Source: Prevotella fusca JCM 17724 (lineage in GTDB: Bacteria > Bacteroidota > Bacteroidia > Bacteroidales > Bacteroidaceae). Taken from it: a stretch of 64,000 bases of DNA. The notes beneath the pieces were generated by a model. That model saw nothing but the letters and a program-made list of their open reading frames with translations. It made no database searches and was not told where the DNA came from. Numbering within the stretch: the first letter of the stretch is position 1; every line of letters begins with the position of its first letter. Position numbers and translations under genes: made by a program. The DNA is taken from assembly GCF_001262015.1 (NCBI RefSeq), contig NZ_CP012074.1, positions 1,587,001 through 1,651,000 of the forward strand, in the 5' to 3' direction. Below, piece after piece: positions 37,257-45,606 of the stretch.

Positions 37257-38255
37257 ATGAGGATTAGTATTATAGGAACAGGAATGATAGCCACAGAGGT
37301 TATTACAATGCTCAAAACAGAAGCGAAAGGAGTGGAAATCACCAGTATATTCTCACATAGCAACAGGGAAAAAGCACAGACACTGGCAAAGCTGAACCAT
37401 ATAGAACGCATCTATACCGACTATGCGCAACTGCTCAAGGAAGACGATGCCGACTTTGTCTACATTGCATTGGTAAACAGTGCCCATTATGAATTCGTGC
37501 GAAAAGCATTGGAGGCTGGCAGGAATGTGATTGTAGAAAAGCCCTTTACCATGACCGTTGCGGAGGCTGAAGAACTGGCAGCTATGGCAGTAGAGCGGAA
37601 ACTTTATCTCTTTGAAGCCATCTCGCCACTCCACATGCCGAACTTCCGACTGGTGAAGGAAAGTCTGACACGTATCGCACCTGTACACTTCGTACAGTGT
37701 AACTTCTCGCAATATTCAAGCAGGTATGAACAGTACCTACAGAATGACATTGCCCCTGCATTCAGCCCGGAGTTAGGAGGCGGCGCATTGAACGACCTCA
37801 ACGTGTACAATATCAACATCGTCATAGGGCTCTTTGGACGCCCCACAGCAACACAATATTTTCCCAACCGTGGACACAACGGCATCGACACCTCGGGCGT
37901 TATGGTACTGTCCTATCCCACAATGACTGCTACTTGTACGGCTGCAAAGGATTCCAGCAGTCCTTCCTTCATCATCATACAAGGAGAAAAGGGCTGGATA
38001 CGCATTCCGACAACAGCCAATGAATTCAGCAGCGTTGAGATAATGGAACAAGGCAGACTCACCAGTTATCAGCGCAATGCCTACGAAAGCCGCCTCACCC
38101 ATGAGTTCATGGACTTCAAGGACGTATGGGAGCGAAAGGATTACGGACAGATGGAAGCATGGCTTGGAAATTCCGTAGAGATAGCAAGGATTATGAGGTC
38201 ACCTCTTCAGGCATTCCGCTCCAATCAGGTCGGACCTGTTCAGGATATATGCTAA
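37257..38255 (+). CDS. Gfo/Idh/MocA family oxidoreductase
   Basis: The 332-aa NAD(P)-dependent dehydrogenase starts MRISIIGTGMIATEV with the GxGxxA dinucleotide motif, followed by the family motif VIVEKPFTM (about residues 94-102). The C-terminal alpha/beta domain has GGGALNDLNVYNI where the catalytic Asp/His region of the family lies. The substrate, usually a sugar, inositol or biliverdin-like ring, cannot be deduced. Its TAA stop overlaps by three bases the TAG of the convergent receptor gene (CTAA at 38252-38255). Confidence 0.85.
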   Translation: MRISIIGTGMIATEVITMLKTEAKGVEITSIFSHSNREKAQTLAKLNHIERIYTDYAQLLKEDDADFVYIALVNSAHYEFVRKALEAGRNVIVEKPFTMTVAEAEELAAMAVERKLYLFEAISPLHMPNFRLVKESLTRIAPVHFVQCNFSQYSSRYEQYLQNDIAPAFSPELGGGALNDLNVYNINIVIGLFGRPTATQYFPNRGHNGIDTSGVMVLSYPTMTATCTAAKDSSSPSFIIIQGEKGWIRIPTTANEFSSVEIMEQGRLTSYQRNAYESRLTHEFMDFKDVWERKDYGQMEAWLGNSVEIARIMRSPLQAFRSNQVGPVQDIC

Positions 38256-40591
38256 AACCTGTCTTTTTCCGCATTCCCTGCCCCATGTCCCTTATATCTA
38301 GACCGTGCAGCATTGAAGTTGTAGCGAAGTGTAACAGAGAAGTCGCGCGTGTCGCGGATTTTATTCACATCCATGCGTGTCAGAGCATCGAACATGATGA
38401 ATTGCTGCCGCCATGTACCGAACACATCATTGACCTGCAGCTTGATGTTCCACGTGTCCTTGGCAAATGATTTGTACAGTCCCAGGTCGTTTGTCCAGTA
38501 ACTTCGGATATGGGCATTTTCCCCATTACCGGAAGTCCGGGCTGAAAAATCTATGTTCAGCCACATATCCCATGGCAGCTGGACAGCGTTGTTGAAACGG
38601 AAGATACCCAATGGATGGTCGAGCCTCAGTTGTTCTCCATGATGGTTCTGCTTGAAATCCTGCAGCATGACACCTGCCATCCACACAGGATGCCAGCATC
38701 CGAAGAATGTGGGAGAATAGTTTGCAAAAGCACTCCCGGAATGAAAACGTGGCATGTTCTGCATCTGTAGCAGTGTGGCTTCTGCATTGCCTGGGTAGGG
38801 TTGGGTCTGCCACATAAAATAATTCTTGGTTGAGATGTATGAAACTTCTACTGACAAGTCTTTCCATGTCGTCGATAACGACAGATAATCACGGTAGATA
38901 GGACGGAGATTGGGATTGCCTGATTCGTAGGTATAGCGGTCAATATATTTCAAGGCAGAACCGAGCTGGTCGAAAGCTGGGCGGGACGTCTTGCGCGTAT
39001 ATGCAAGACGCGTCTTGACTTTGCCAACAGGGAAAGACAGTGACGCCGTGGGTGCAAGGTTGTGATAGGTACGGCTCTGTCCGGGCGAGTAAGTACCCGC
39101 ATGATAGTATTTGGAATCCGTGTATTCCCATCTCAGTCCGATGTTTGCTGACAGCGAGCCGAACGTCTGGCTGCTTTCGGCAAAAAGAGCCGTAGTGGTT
39201 TCTTCTATGCGGTTGTCACTGCTGGCAATATAGACTGCATCACCTGTATAACGGTCGGTGCGATGGATATTGCTGCTCTCTGTCCCTATTCTCATCTCAC
39301 CTTTCCACACAGGATAAGAAACTGAAACATTCCCTGCAAGAAGACGGTTATAGACATCTCTTACGGTAGCAAAATTCCGTTCCAGGTTCACAGAAGACTG
39401 CTCATGCTCGTCGGTATGGCGGTCGTTCAGCTGCCACAGCGCATCTAAGTTTACCGACAGCTGCCATTTACCCAAAGCTCCCGTGTAGTAGGCACTCAAC
39501 AGATGCTGGCGTCCATGGCGACTGGACGTAAAGCTGTTTTCAAGCTGTTCGGAAAAGACTCCGTCAACATAGCGTGAAACTTCCGAAGGACCGGACACTT
39601 CCGAAGGCTTGATCCGGAAATCATAGAACAATCCTAAATAGTAAGCCTTATGGTTGTAGTTCAGACCGATTTTCCCCGAATAGGTAGGATATTTTGCGAA
39701 ATCCCAGCCCGTGCCACGTTGCTCAATGGTTGCTGTAGGAAGATATTGCGTAGTAGAATGCTCTGTATGCGGTCGCTCCCGGTAATTCTCATAGTTCAGC
39801 ATAACCGCCAGGTCAAAGCCTTTCCGGCGGTAATTGAAGTTGGTCTGCTCAAAAAGATAGGCATAATGCTTGAACCCGATTGTCGTGCGGTCATTGAAAG
39901 AGAAGCCGTCACCTGTGGGAGCGACTGTTGTAATGCGAATGACGGCATTGACCGTGGAGGCATATCTTGCGCCGGGCGATGTCACCACCTCTATATGCTT
40001 GATTTCTGATGACGAGAGCCGGGTAAGCTCCGACTGGTCGCGCACTTGCCGGTTGTTGATATAGATGAGCGGTGCACCTTTGCCGAGCACCTCAATATCA
40101 GCCCCAGACTTGGAGACAAACGGCATCTTGCCGAGCAGTTCAAGTGCTGAGCCGATATGCGACAGATAGGTGCCGGCAATATCCACCTGTACACCATCGT
40201 TCCGTAGCTTCACCATCCTGCGGTTCGCTTTCACGACAACCTCGTTTAACTGCAGGTCTACAGGTTCCAGGACAATCCCCCCGATGTCACCGGCAGGATT
40301 GCTGACCATGCAGTCTTTATATCCGATAAAGGAAATGCGGAGCACTGTCGGCTGGTTTGCGTTCGTTACATCAAGAGAGAAACTTCCATCTCCTTTGGTG
40401 ACCGTCCCGGTAATGACTGTAGAGTCTTTCCCAGACAACAAGGTGACGGTTGCAAACTCAACCGGCACGCCCGTTGCATCTTTCACGGTTCCGCCAACGT
40501 AAGGTGTCTGGGCGGAAAGCGACAGTGAAAAAAGGAATTTCAGCACTGCAACCAGTAGCCCTCTTGCTAAACTACGACTATTTGACAACAT
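38252..40591 (-). CDS. TonB-dependent-receptor-like outer membrane beta-barrel protein
   Basis: The 779-aa outer membrane protein has an N-terminal carboxypeptidase-regulatory-like domain (about 32-110, GGTVKDATGVPVEFATVTLL). A plug domain follows (about 115-210, VKLRNDGVQVDIAGTYLS, PLIYINNRQV, IKHIEVVTSPGARY), then an OMP_b-brl_3 barrel ending in FSVTLRYNFNAARSRYKGHG. Such proteins import or bind large ligands, but this subgroup is often an orphan without a SusD partner. The mature protein is complete. The IS1380 element starts 77 bp upstream of its ATG (40591), so its native promoter is likely displaced or replaced. No SusD gene is nearby. Confidence 0.85.
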   Translation of the reverse strand: MLSNSRSLARGLLVAVLKFLFSLSLSAQTPYVGGTVKDATGVPVEFATVTLLSGKDSTVITGTVTKGDGSFSLDVTNANQPTVLRISFIGYKDCMVSNPAGDIGGIVLEPVDLQLNEVVVKANRRMVKLRNDGVQVDIAGTYLSHIGSALELLGKMPFVSKSGADIEVLGKGAPLIYINNRQVRDQSELTRLSSSEIKHIEVVTSPGARYASTVNAVIRITTVAPTGDGFSFNDRTTIGFKHYAYLFEQTNFNYRRKGFDLAVMLNYENYRERPHTEHSTTQYLPTATIEQRGTGWDFAKYPTYSGKIGLNYNHKAYYLGLFYDFRIKPSEVSGPSEVSRYVDGVFSEQLENSFTSSRHGRQHLLSAYYTGALGKWQLSVNLDALWQLNDRHTDEHEQSSVNLERNFATVRDVYNRLLAGNVSVSYPVWKGEMRIGTESSNIHRTDRYTGDAVYIASSDNRIEETTTALFAESSQTFGSLSANIGLRWEYTDSKYYHAGTYSPGQSRTYHNLAPTASLSFPVGKVKTRLAYTRKTSRPAFDQLGSALKYIDRYTYESGNPNLRPIYRDYLSLSTTWKDLSVEVSYISTKNYFMWQTQPYPGNAEATLLQMQNMPRFHSGSAFANYSPTFFGCWHPVWMAGVMLQDFKQNHHGEQLRLDHPLGIFRFNNAVQLPWDMWLNIDFSARTSGNGENAHIRSYWTNDLGLYKSFAKDTWNIKLQVNDVFGTWRQQFIMFDALTRMDVNKIRDTRDFSVTLRYNFNAARSRYKGHGAGNAEKDRF

Positions 40592-40667
40592 TCTTACAAT
40601 TCATTATGCGGTAATTCAAACTTGTTTCTTTCCTTTACCCGCAGCGTGTCTTGAAATCATAACCTCT

Positions 40668-42269
40668 CTTAATTCCGCAGCGTAAAATCTTTTAAGAAAT
40701 ACAAGTGACTGAGAAACAAAGTTCTCAAAACACTTGGACATGTCAGATGTTTCACCTATCTTGGTGCTGCAAACATAAAAAGCAAACAAAATATCCGACA
40801 TGACAAAGATAGCAATTAAAAACGAGAATATCACTTCTTTCGGAGGAATTTATCACATCATGGACGTTTTTTCAAAGTTGGGCTTTGAAAAAATTACCGA
40901 ATCCGTGTTGGGCAGACGCGGATGCAGCGGCAAGGCATTCAGCCATGGAAGTATCCTGGGCTCTCTCTTCTTCAACTACCTTTGTGGTGGGGATTGCCTT
41001 GAGGACATCAATGCGCTTACAGGGCAGTTCAGGCAGAGACCTGGTACGCTGTTACCCGGTACCGACACCGTGGGGCGCGGGCTGAAGGAGCTTGCCGAAG
41101 AGAATATTGTCTACAGGAGCGAAACCTCCGGCAAGTCGTACAGTTTCAACACTGCAGAGAAGCTGAACACCTTACTTTTACGTATGATACGTAGAATGGG
41201 GCTTATAAAGGCGGGCAGCCATGTTGACCTGGACTTTGACCACCAGTTTGTTCCAGCCCGCAAGTTCGATGCAAAGTATTCCTACAGGCAGGACCATGGT
41301 TATTTCCCGGGCTGGGCTTCCATCGGGGGCATCATGGTCGGAGGTGAGAACCGTGACGGAAACACCAATATGAGATTCCATCAGGAGGACACGCTCCGTC
41401 GCATTATGGACCGTGTGACCTCCGAGCTTGGTGTGGTGATAGAGCGTTTCCGTGCTGACTGCGGGTCGTTCTCGAAGGAAATCATCCGAACCGTAGAGCC
41501 GCGCTGCAACACGTTCTATATACGTGCTGCCAACTGCGGCAGCCGGTGCGAGGAGTTCCGCCAGCTGGAAGAATGGAAGGGCGTTGAGGTTGGTTATGAG
41601 AGGTGCGATGTCACCTCCGTCAGCATGGACGACCTCATCGAAGGAAAGTCATACAGGCTTGTCGTACAGCGTACTCCCTTGAAAGACAGGCACGGCAGGG
41701 AACAGACGGATATGTTCGGAGTGATATACACATACCGCTGTATCCTTACCAACAACCGGACATCCACAGAGAAGGACATCATTACATTCTACAATGAACG
41801 TGGAGCGAGCGAAAAGAACTTCGACATACAGAACAATGACTTCGGCTGGGCACATCTGCCCTTTTCCTTTATGGCTGAGAACATGGTTTTCATGATGGTT
41901 ACCGCCATGCTGAAGAACTTCTATCTCTATCTCGTCCGTCATATCAGCGAAAAGGTCAAGCCGTTGAAAAAGACAAGCAGGCTGAAAGCCTTTATCCTGC
42001 ATTTCGTCAGCGTGCCGGCAAAATGGGTGAGAACAGGAAGGCGGAACATTCTGAACCTGTATACAAACAAAGCATACTACTCTGAGGTCTTCCTTGAATA
42101 AACAGCATTTCTTTGTGGTTCTCATATTCCCCATTGGTTTGGGTGGGGGATTTCATGCATAGGCAAGCCCCAGGAAGTCACGAAAATCCTCATATCAACA
42201 TATAGAGCCTCCAAAAAGACATCTCAACACATAAAATCGCCTCACAAGGAAAAACGCTGCGGAATTAAG
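40668..42269 (+). mobile_element. IS1380-family insertion sequence, complete
   Basis: Perfect 16-bp terminal inverted repeats CTTAATTCCGCAGCGT (40668-40683) and its complement (42254-42269) bracket a single intact transposase gene, for 1602 bp. The flanks show no clear target duplication: CTCT on the left, GACG on the right. The right end abuts a truncated 88-bp repeat, suggesting a deletion at insertion or later. Confidence 0.88.
40800..42101 (+). CDS. IS1380-family transposase
   Basis: This 433-aa DDE transposase is intact. The first catalytic Asp lies in VDLDFDHQFVPARKFDAKYS (about residue 145-165), the second in RFRADCGSFSKE (about 218-229). The acidic third site is in the YNERGASEKNFDIQNNDFGW region (about 328-347). 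The frame has no stop or shift, so the element is probably still active or recently active. It is the only gene in the insertion sequence; its start ATG 40800 follows a 132-bp leader from the left inverted repeat. Confidence 0.92.
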   Translation: MTKIAIKNENITSFGGIYHIMDVFSKLGFEKITESVLGRRGCSGKAFSHGSILGSLFFNYLCGGDCLEDINALTGQFRQRPGTLLPGTDTVGRGLKELAEENIVYRSETSGKSYSFNTAEKLNTLLLRMIRRMGLIKAGSHVDLDFDHQFVPARKFDAKYSYRQDHGYFPGWASIGGIMVGGENRDGNTNMRFHQEDTLRRIMDRVTSELGVVIERFRADCGSFSKEIIRTVEPRCNTFYIRAANCGSRCEEFRQLEEWKGVEVGYERCDVTSVSMDDLIEGKSYRLVVQRTPLKDRHGREQTDMFGVIYTYRCILTNNRTSTEKDIITFYNERGASEKNFDIQNNDFGWAHLPFSFMAENMVFMMVTAMLKNFYLYLVRHISEKVKPLKKTSRLKAFILHFVSVPAKWVRTGRRNILNLYTNKAYYSEVFLE

Positions 42270-42270
42270 G

Positions 42271-42326
42271 ACGTAAATAAATATTTTTCTTCATGAAAAT
42301 AATTCTTTTTTTTCATGAAAATAATT
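42271..42326. repeat. 88-bp palindrome-array element, copy D, truncated
   Basis: This corresponds to element positions 33-88: ACGT of the second box, then TCATGA boxes at positions 53 and 75, ending GAAAATAATT. The first 32 bp are missing exactly where the IS1380 right end begins, and they are not found at the left end of the IS. Confidence 0.88.
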
Positions 42327-42392
42327 TGCAGAGAACGACTTTTTCGCTCGCTTTTTCCTGCTTGAATAGGCTTTTTCCGTGTGATTTGAAAT

Positions 42393-42419
42393 AAAAAAGG
42401 GGCATATACGCCCCCAATA
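42393..42419 (-). terminator. Terminator after the SpoU methyltransferase gene
   Basis: GGGGC (42399-42403) pairs with GCCCC (42410-42414). On the minus strand this gives a GC hairpin followed by a run of T residues, 20 bp past the stop at 42438. Confidence 0.65.
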
Positions 42420-42437
42420 TCTTATGTCGTCTGATAC

Positions 42438-43169
42438 TTATTTCATAAGCAGCTGACGTGCAAATTCCCAAATAACAATACCTGTTGTTACACTTACATT
42501 CAGCGAGTGCTTGGTTCCGAACTGTGGAATCTCAAGACAGCCGTCGCTCATGTCCACAACACTCTGTTTCACACCTTTCACCTCGTTGCCCATGACGATG
42601 GCGTAGTGGGTGATGGGTGATGGGTGATGGGTGATGGGTGATGGGTGTTGGGTGTTGGGTGTTGATGATGTGTTGGGTGTTGGGTGATGGGTGATGGGTG
42701 TTGGGTGTTGATGATGTGTTGGGTGTTGGGTGATGGGTGTTGATGATGTGTTGTGGGGTGGGTGATGGGTGTTGAGGGAATGTTGGTTGTAATTTACATT
42801 CAATCCATCATGAACAGAGGTGTTTAGTTCCTGCAGTTTCGTTGAGCCTTCCACCTGTTCTACGCTATACACGAAAACACCCTGACGGTGGAGTTCTTCG
42901 ATGGCATCCTCTGTACGTTCAAAGTAACGCCAGTCTACTGAGTCCTCACCGCCAAGTGCTGTCTTGTGAATCTCAGCATTCGGTGGTGTGGCAGTGATAC
43001 CGCATAGATAGACAGCCTCCACACGGAAAGCATCAGCCGAACGGAATACACTTCCTACATTATATAGCGACCGCACATCGTCTAATACGACGATGAGTGG
43101 CAACTTGTCAGCCTCCTTGAACTCTTCAAGGGAAAGCCTGTTCATTTCGATGGTGCGTAGTTTTCTCAT
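42438..43169 (-). CDS. TrmH/SpoU-family RNA 2'-O-methyltransferase with minisatellite insert
   Basis: The 243-aa SPOUT methyltransferase contains motif 1 (NVGSVFRSADAF, 37-48), motif 2 (IVMGNEVKGV, 191-200) and motif 3 (IPQFGTKHSLNVSVTTGI, 214-231) of the knotted SAM-binding fold. It probably methylates tRNA or rRNA 2'-OH. Between motifs 1 and 2, residues about 117-188 are an inserted Pro/His/Thr/Ser repeat (THHPTPNTSSTPNTQHPSP) encoded by a 7-bp minisatellite at 42606-42778. Without it the protein would be about 170 residues, the usual compact size. The frame remains open. Activity with the insert in place is uncertain. Start ATG 43169; an alternative is Met9. Confidence 0.85.
   Translation of the reverse strand: MRKLRTIEMNRLSLEEFKEADKLPLIVVLDDVRSLYNVGSVFRSADAFRVEAVYLCGITATPPNAEIHKTALGGEDSVDWRYFERTEDAIEELHRQGVFVYSVEQVEGSTKLQELNTSVHDGLNVNYNQHSLNTHHPPHNTSSTPITQHPTHHQHPTPITHHPTPNTSSTPNTQHPSPITHHPSPITHYAIVMGNEVKGVKQSVVDMSDGCLEIPQFGTKHSLNVSVTTGIVIWEFARQLLMK
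42606..42778. repeat. Heptanucleotide minisatellite inside the methyltransferase gene
   Basis: TGATGGG (five units in a row from 42611) and TGTTGGG units alternate with TGTTGATGATG linkers in higher-order blocks. Because seven is not a multiple of three, the units are read in all three frames and encode a 7-residue pattern (PSPITHH). A change of one unit would shift the frame. Confidence 0.9.
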
Positions 43170-43175
43170 AAAAAT

Positions 43176-43362
43176 GAAGCCCCACCCGACCTCCCCGAAA
43201 GGGGAGGAGTGTTAGCTTGCATGTGGGGGTATACTTGTAGAATATTATTATAGAATAGGGGAAATATGCAAAATATTATATAGAAGCCTCAACAGTGTGA
43301 AACTATTTTATTCCCCTTGTTATCTGCACTCCCCTCCCTTTGGAGGGGTTGGGGGAGGCTTC
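43176..43362. repeat. Inverted pair of GGGGAGG/CCTCCCC repeats
   Basis: A 36-bp block at 43176-43211, read as its complement, matches the block at 43327-43362 at 27 of 36 positions (both CACTCC...CTTT.GG...GGCTTC). They form an inverted pair around 115 bp of AT-rich DNA between the methyltransferase and sufE genes. A third relative is at 54604-54646. No gene is seen here. Confidence 0.65.
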
Positions 43363-43374
43363 TGAGGGAGGCTT

Positions 43375-43791
43375 TTACTGCAAACTAAACCCTACTGCAT
43401 ACGCCTTAATCTTCGTCACCATAGAGAGCAGACCGTTGCTGCGTGTTGGTGAGAGATGCTGGCGAAGACCTATCTTGTCGATGAAATACAGGTCTGCATC
43501 AATAATCTCCTGTGGGGTATGGTTGTTCAGTACACGTATCAGAAGGGCGATGATACCCTTTGTGATGAGTGCATCTGAATCAGCAGTGAAGACGAGTTTA
43601 CCATCTACATTGTCACACTGCAGCCACACACGGCTCTGACAACCATCAATGAGGTTCTGTTCGTTCTTATACTGCTCGTCTAATGGCTCCAATTCATTAC
43701 CCAAGTCAATGAGCATCTGGTATTTGTCCATCCAATCGGTGAAGTCCTCGAACTCGCCGATTACGGCATCTTGTGCTTCGTTTATTGTCAT
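43375..43791 (-). CDS. sufE: SufE-family cysteine desulfurase activator
   Basis: The 138-aa protein accepts sulfur from the cysteine desulfurase SufS and passes it to the SUF scaffold for Fe-S cluster assembly. The active cysteine is C51 in NLIDGCQSRVWL, within the SufE signature. The flanking IALLIRVLNNHTPQEI and LRQHLSPTRSNGLLSM segments are also typical. The suf partners are not in the window. Start ATG 43791, 58 bp after the U32 gene on the same strand. Confidence 0.93.
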   Translation of the reverse strand: MTINEAQDAVIGEFEDFTDWMDKYQMLIDLGNELEPLDEQYKNEQNLIDGCQSRVWLQCDNVDGKLVFTADSDALITKGIIALLIRVLNNHTPQEIIDADLYFIDKIGLRQHLSPTRSNGLLSMVTKIKAYAVGFSLQ

Positions 43792-43849
43792 AATACAAAT
43801 GTTTTGTTTAATTCATAATTATGAATTCTGAATTTAGAATTAAGATGAA

Positions 43850-45094
43850 TTACTTTGTTACCAGCTTAAACAGTTTATCATTCGGGCGAACCTTATCCGG
43901 TACTGGGATTGAAACGCGCCAGCCTTGTTCTGCCAGTTCAACTGGATTGAGTTCATAACGGATTTCTTCCGCATTGAGGAACATCGCTCCAGTGCTGTTA
44001 CCAGTGATAAGCAGCTTGTCGCCCTTTGCGAAGGTATTGGCTTCCACGGCAATCTCAGCAACGCCAAGACGTGAGAAATACTTTATTACCTTACCGATGA
44101 GCACTTTCTTCTCAGTAGCCTTGTTACCGTATTCCTTCGTCCATTCACCCATCTTCTGACCTTGATAGTAGCCATCCCAGAAGCCACGGTTGAAGACTGT
44201 AGAGAGCCGCTCGTCCCACTGGTCTTTCTTCTCTTCAGTGAATGTACCGTCGAGGACACTCTCTATAGCCTCCTTATAGCAGCTGACAACGGTGTGAACA
44301 TACTCTGGTCCGCGGGCACGACCCTCGATCTTGAACACCCGTACACCAGCATCCATCATCTTATCAATGAAGCGAACACTCTTCAAGTCCTTCGGACTCA
44401 TGATGTACTTGTTGTCAATTTCCAGCTGGTTGCCCGTCTCGTTGTCCGTAACGGTGTAGCTGCGGCGGCATATCTGCACGCAGGCACCACGGTTGGCAGA
44501 GCGGTTGGCATCGTGAAGACTCATATAGCACTTGCCGGAAATAGCCATGCAGAAGGCACCGTGGCAGAACATCTCGATGCGGACAGGCTGCCCCTTCGGT
44601 CCACAGATGTTCTGTTTGATAATCTGCTCGTGTATCTCCTTCACCTGATCCATGTTCAGTTCGCGTGCCAGTACGGCAACATCAGCAAACTGAGCGTAGA
44701 ACTTCAGGGCGTCAATATTGGAGATGTTCAACTGTGTGGAGAGGTGAACCTCAACACCAACCTGTCGGCAATACATCATCACGGCTACGTCACTGGCAAT
44801 GACAGCAGTGATGTTGGCAGCCTTGGCAGCATCGATTATCTCGTGCATTGTCTCTATGTCCTCGCCATAGATGACTGTGTTCACCGTCAGATAAGTCTTG
44901 ATATTCTTTGCGTTGCAGGTCTCGGCAATCTCCTTCAGGTCGTCGATGGTGAAGTGGTTGGCAGAGTGTGAACGCATATTCAGCTGCCCGATACCGAAGT
45001 AAACTGAGTTGGCTCCGGCATTGATGGCAGCTGCCAGTGACTCACGTGAGCCGACAGGTGCCATTATTTCAAAATCGTTTGTATTCTTGTTCAT
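43850..45094 (-). CDS. U32 family protein (TrhP/RlhA-type RNA hydroxylase)
   Basis: The 414-aa protein is labelled peptidase U32. Its closest characterised relatives hydroxylate uridine or cytidine in tRNA or rRNA in E. coli (TrhP/YegQ, RlhA). It has EIMAPVGSRESLAAAINAGANSVYFG at the start of a TIM-barrel. A four-cysteine set likely binds an iron-sulfur cluster (FCHGAFCMAISGKCYMS and RGACVQICRRSY, about residues 170-210). IEGRARGPEYV and a C-terminal beta-barrel follow. Peptidase activity is doubtful. Start ATG 45094. Confidence 0.85.
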   Translation of the reverse strand: MNKNTNDFEIMAPVGSRESLAAAINAGANSVYFGIGQLNMRSHSANHFTIDDLKEIAETCNAKNIKTYLTVNTVIYGEDIETMHEIIDAAKAANITAVIASDVAVMMYCRQVGVEVHLSTQLNISNIDALKFYAQFADVAVLARELNMDQVKEIHEQIIKQNICGPKGQPVRIEMFCHGAFCMAISGKCYMSLHDANRSANRGACVQICRRSYTVTDNETGNQLEIDNKYIMSPKDLKSVRFIDKMMDAGVRVFKIEGRARGPEYVHTVVSCYKEAIESVLDGTFTEEKKDQWDERLSTVFNRGFWDGYYQGQKMGEWTKEYGNKATEKKVLIGKVIKYFSRLGVAEIAVEANTFAKGDKLLITGNSTGAMFLNAEEIRYELNPVELAEQGWRVSIPVPDKVRPNDKLFKLVTK

Positions 45095-45316
45095 TGTTTT
45101 ATTTTCATTATCAGGCGATTATCAAGCAATGGGAACATCTGTAACCTTTATCAGAGTTATCCCTAAGTTTTGCTTAACCTATTGCTATCCTTTATTTGTT
45201 TTGAACGTGTCTGTTCAGTCTGCAAAGGTACAGAAAATATCCGATAAAGGACGTAAACGAGTTTGTAAGTTTTGCAAATTACTTGCATCAAGGCAATATA
45301 TTGCCACGTGTTTTAG

Positions 45317-45395
45317 CATCAACACCAATGGTGTTTACCATCAACACCATACGTGCGGACCCTCAGCACCACCCGTGCTGAGGGTCAACACATCA
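45317..45395. repeat. CATCAACACCAATGGTG palindromic repeat
   Basis: AACACCAATGGTGTT is nearly palindromic. CCTCAGCAC (45361-45369) pairs perfectly with GTGCTGAGG (45375-45383) across a five-base loop. The blocks resemble bases 58-117 at the start of the window in the opposite orientation. They lie in the 512-bp gap before miaB, which has no gene. Confidence 0.65.
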
Positions 45396-45550
45396 GCAGA
45401 AAACAGGAAGAAAGATTCCTTGAAACCATTGTTATATATCGTAAAAAACTAAGAATGAACTTATACTGGAAGTGTTTAAAGTCAGCATTGTTTAGCAGGA
45501 AAAACATATCAGTCCTTTTCTAAGAGTCAAATAGTCAGGCGGTTTTTCGG

Positions 45551-45577
45551 TTGTATGCAATAATTTTAGTAACTTTG
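45551..45577 (+). promoter_or_regulatory. Promoter of miaB
   Basis: TTG (45551-45553) is followed after 16 bases by TAACTTTG (45570-45577), a Bacteroidetes-type promoter 30 bp before the miaB ATG. Confidence 0.65.
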
Positions 45578-45606
45578 CATGCTATTTTTTTCGAGATAAC
45601 AGAAGA

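Noticed and set aside
40641..40656. CCGCAGCGTGTC near the insertion sequence as a second end
   Set aside because: Only a partial likeness to the terminal inverted repeat; the 16-bp perfect pair at 40668 and 42254 is clearly the element end.
42606..42778. The heptanucleotide array as a CRISPR
   Set aside because: Units are 7 bp with simple TGATGGG/TGTTGGG variation and lie inside a reading frame.
45009..45452. 147-aa plus-strand frame before miaB
   Set aside because: It overlaps the start of the U32 gene on the other strand and runs through the palindromic repeat.
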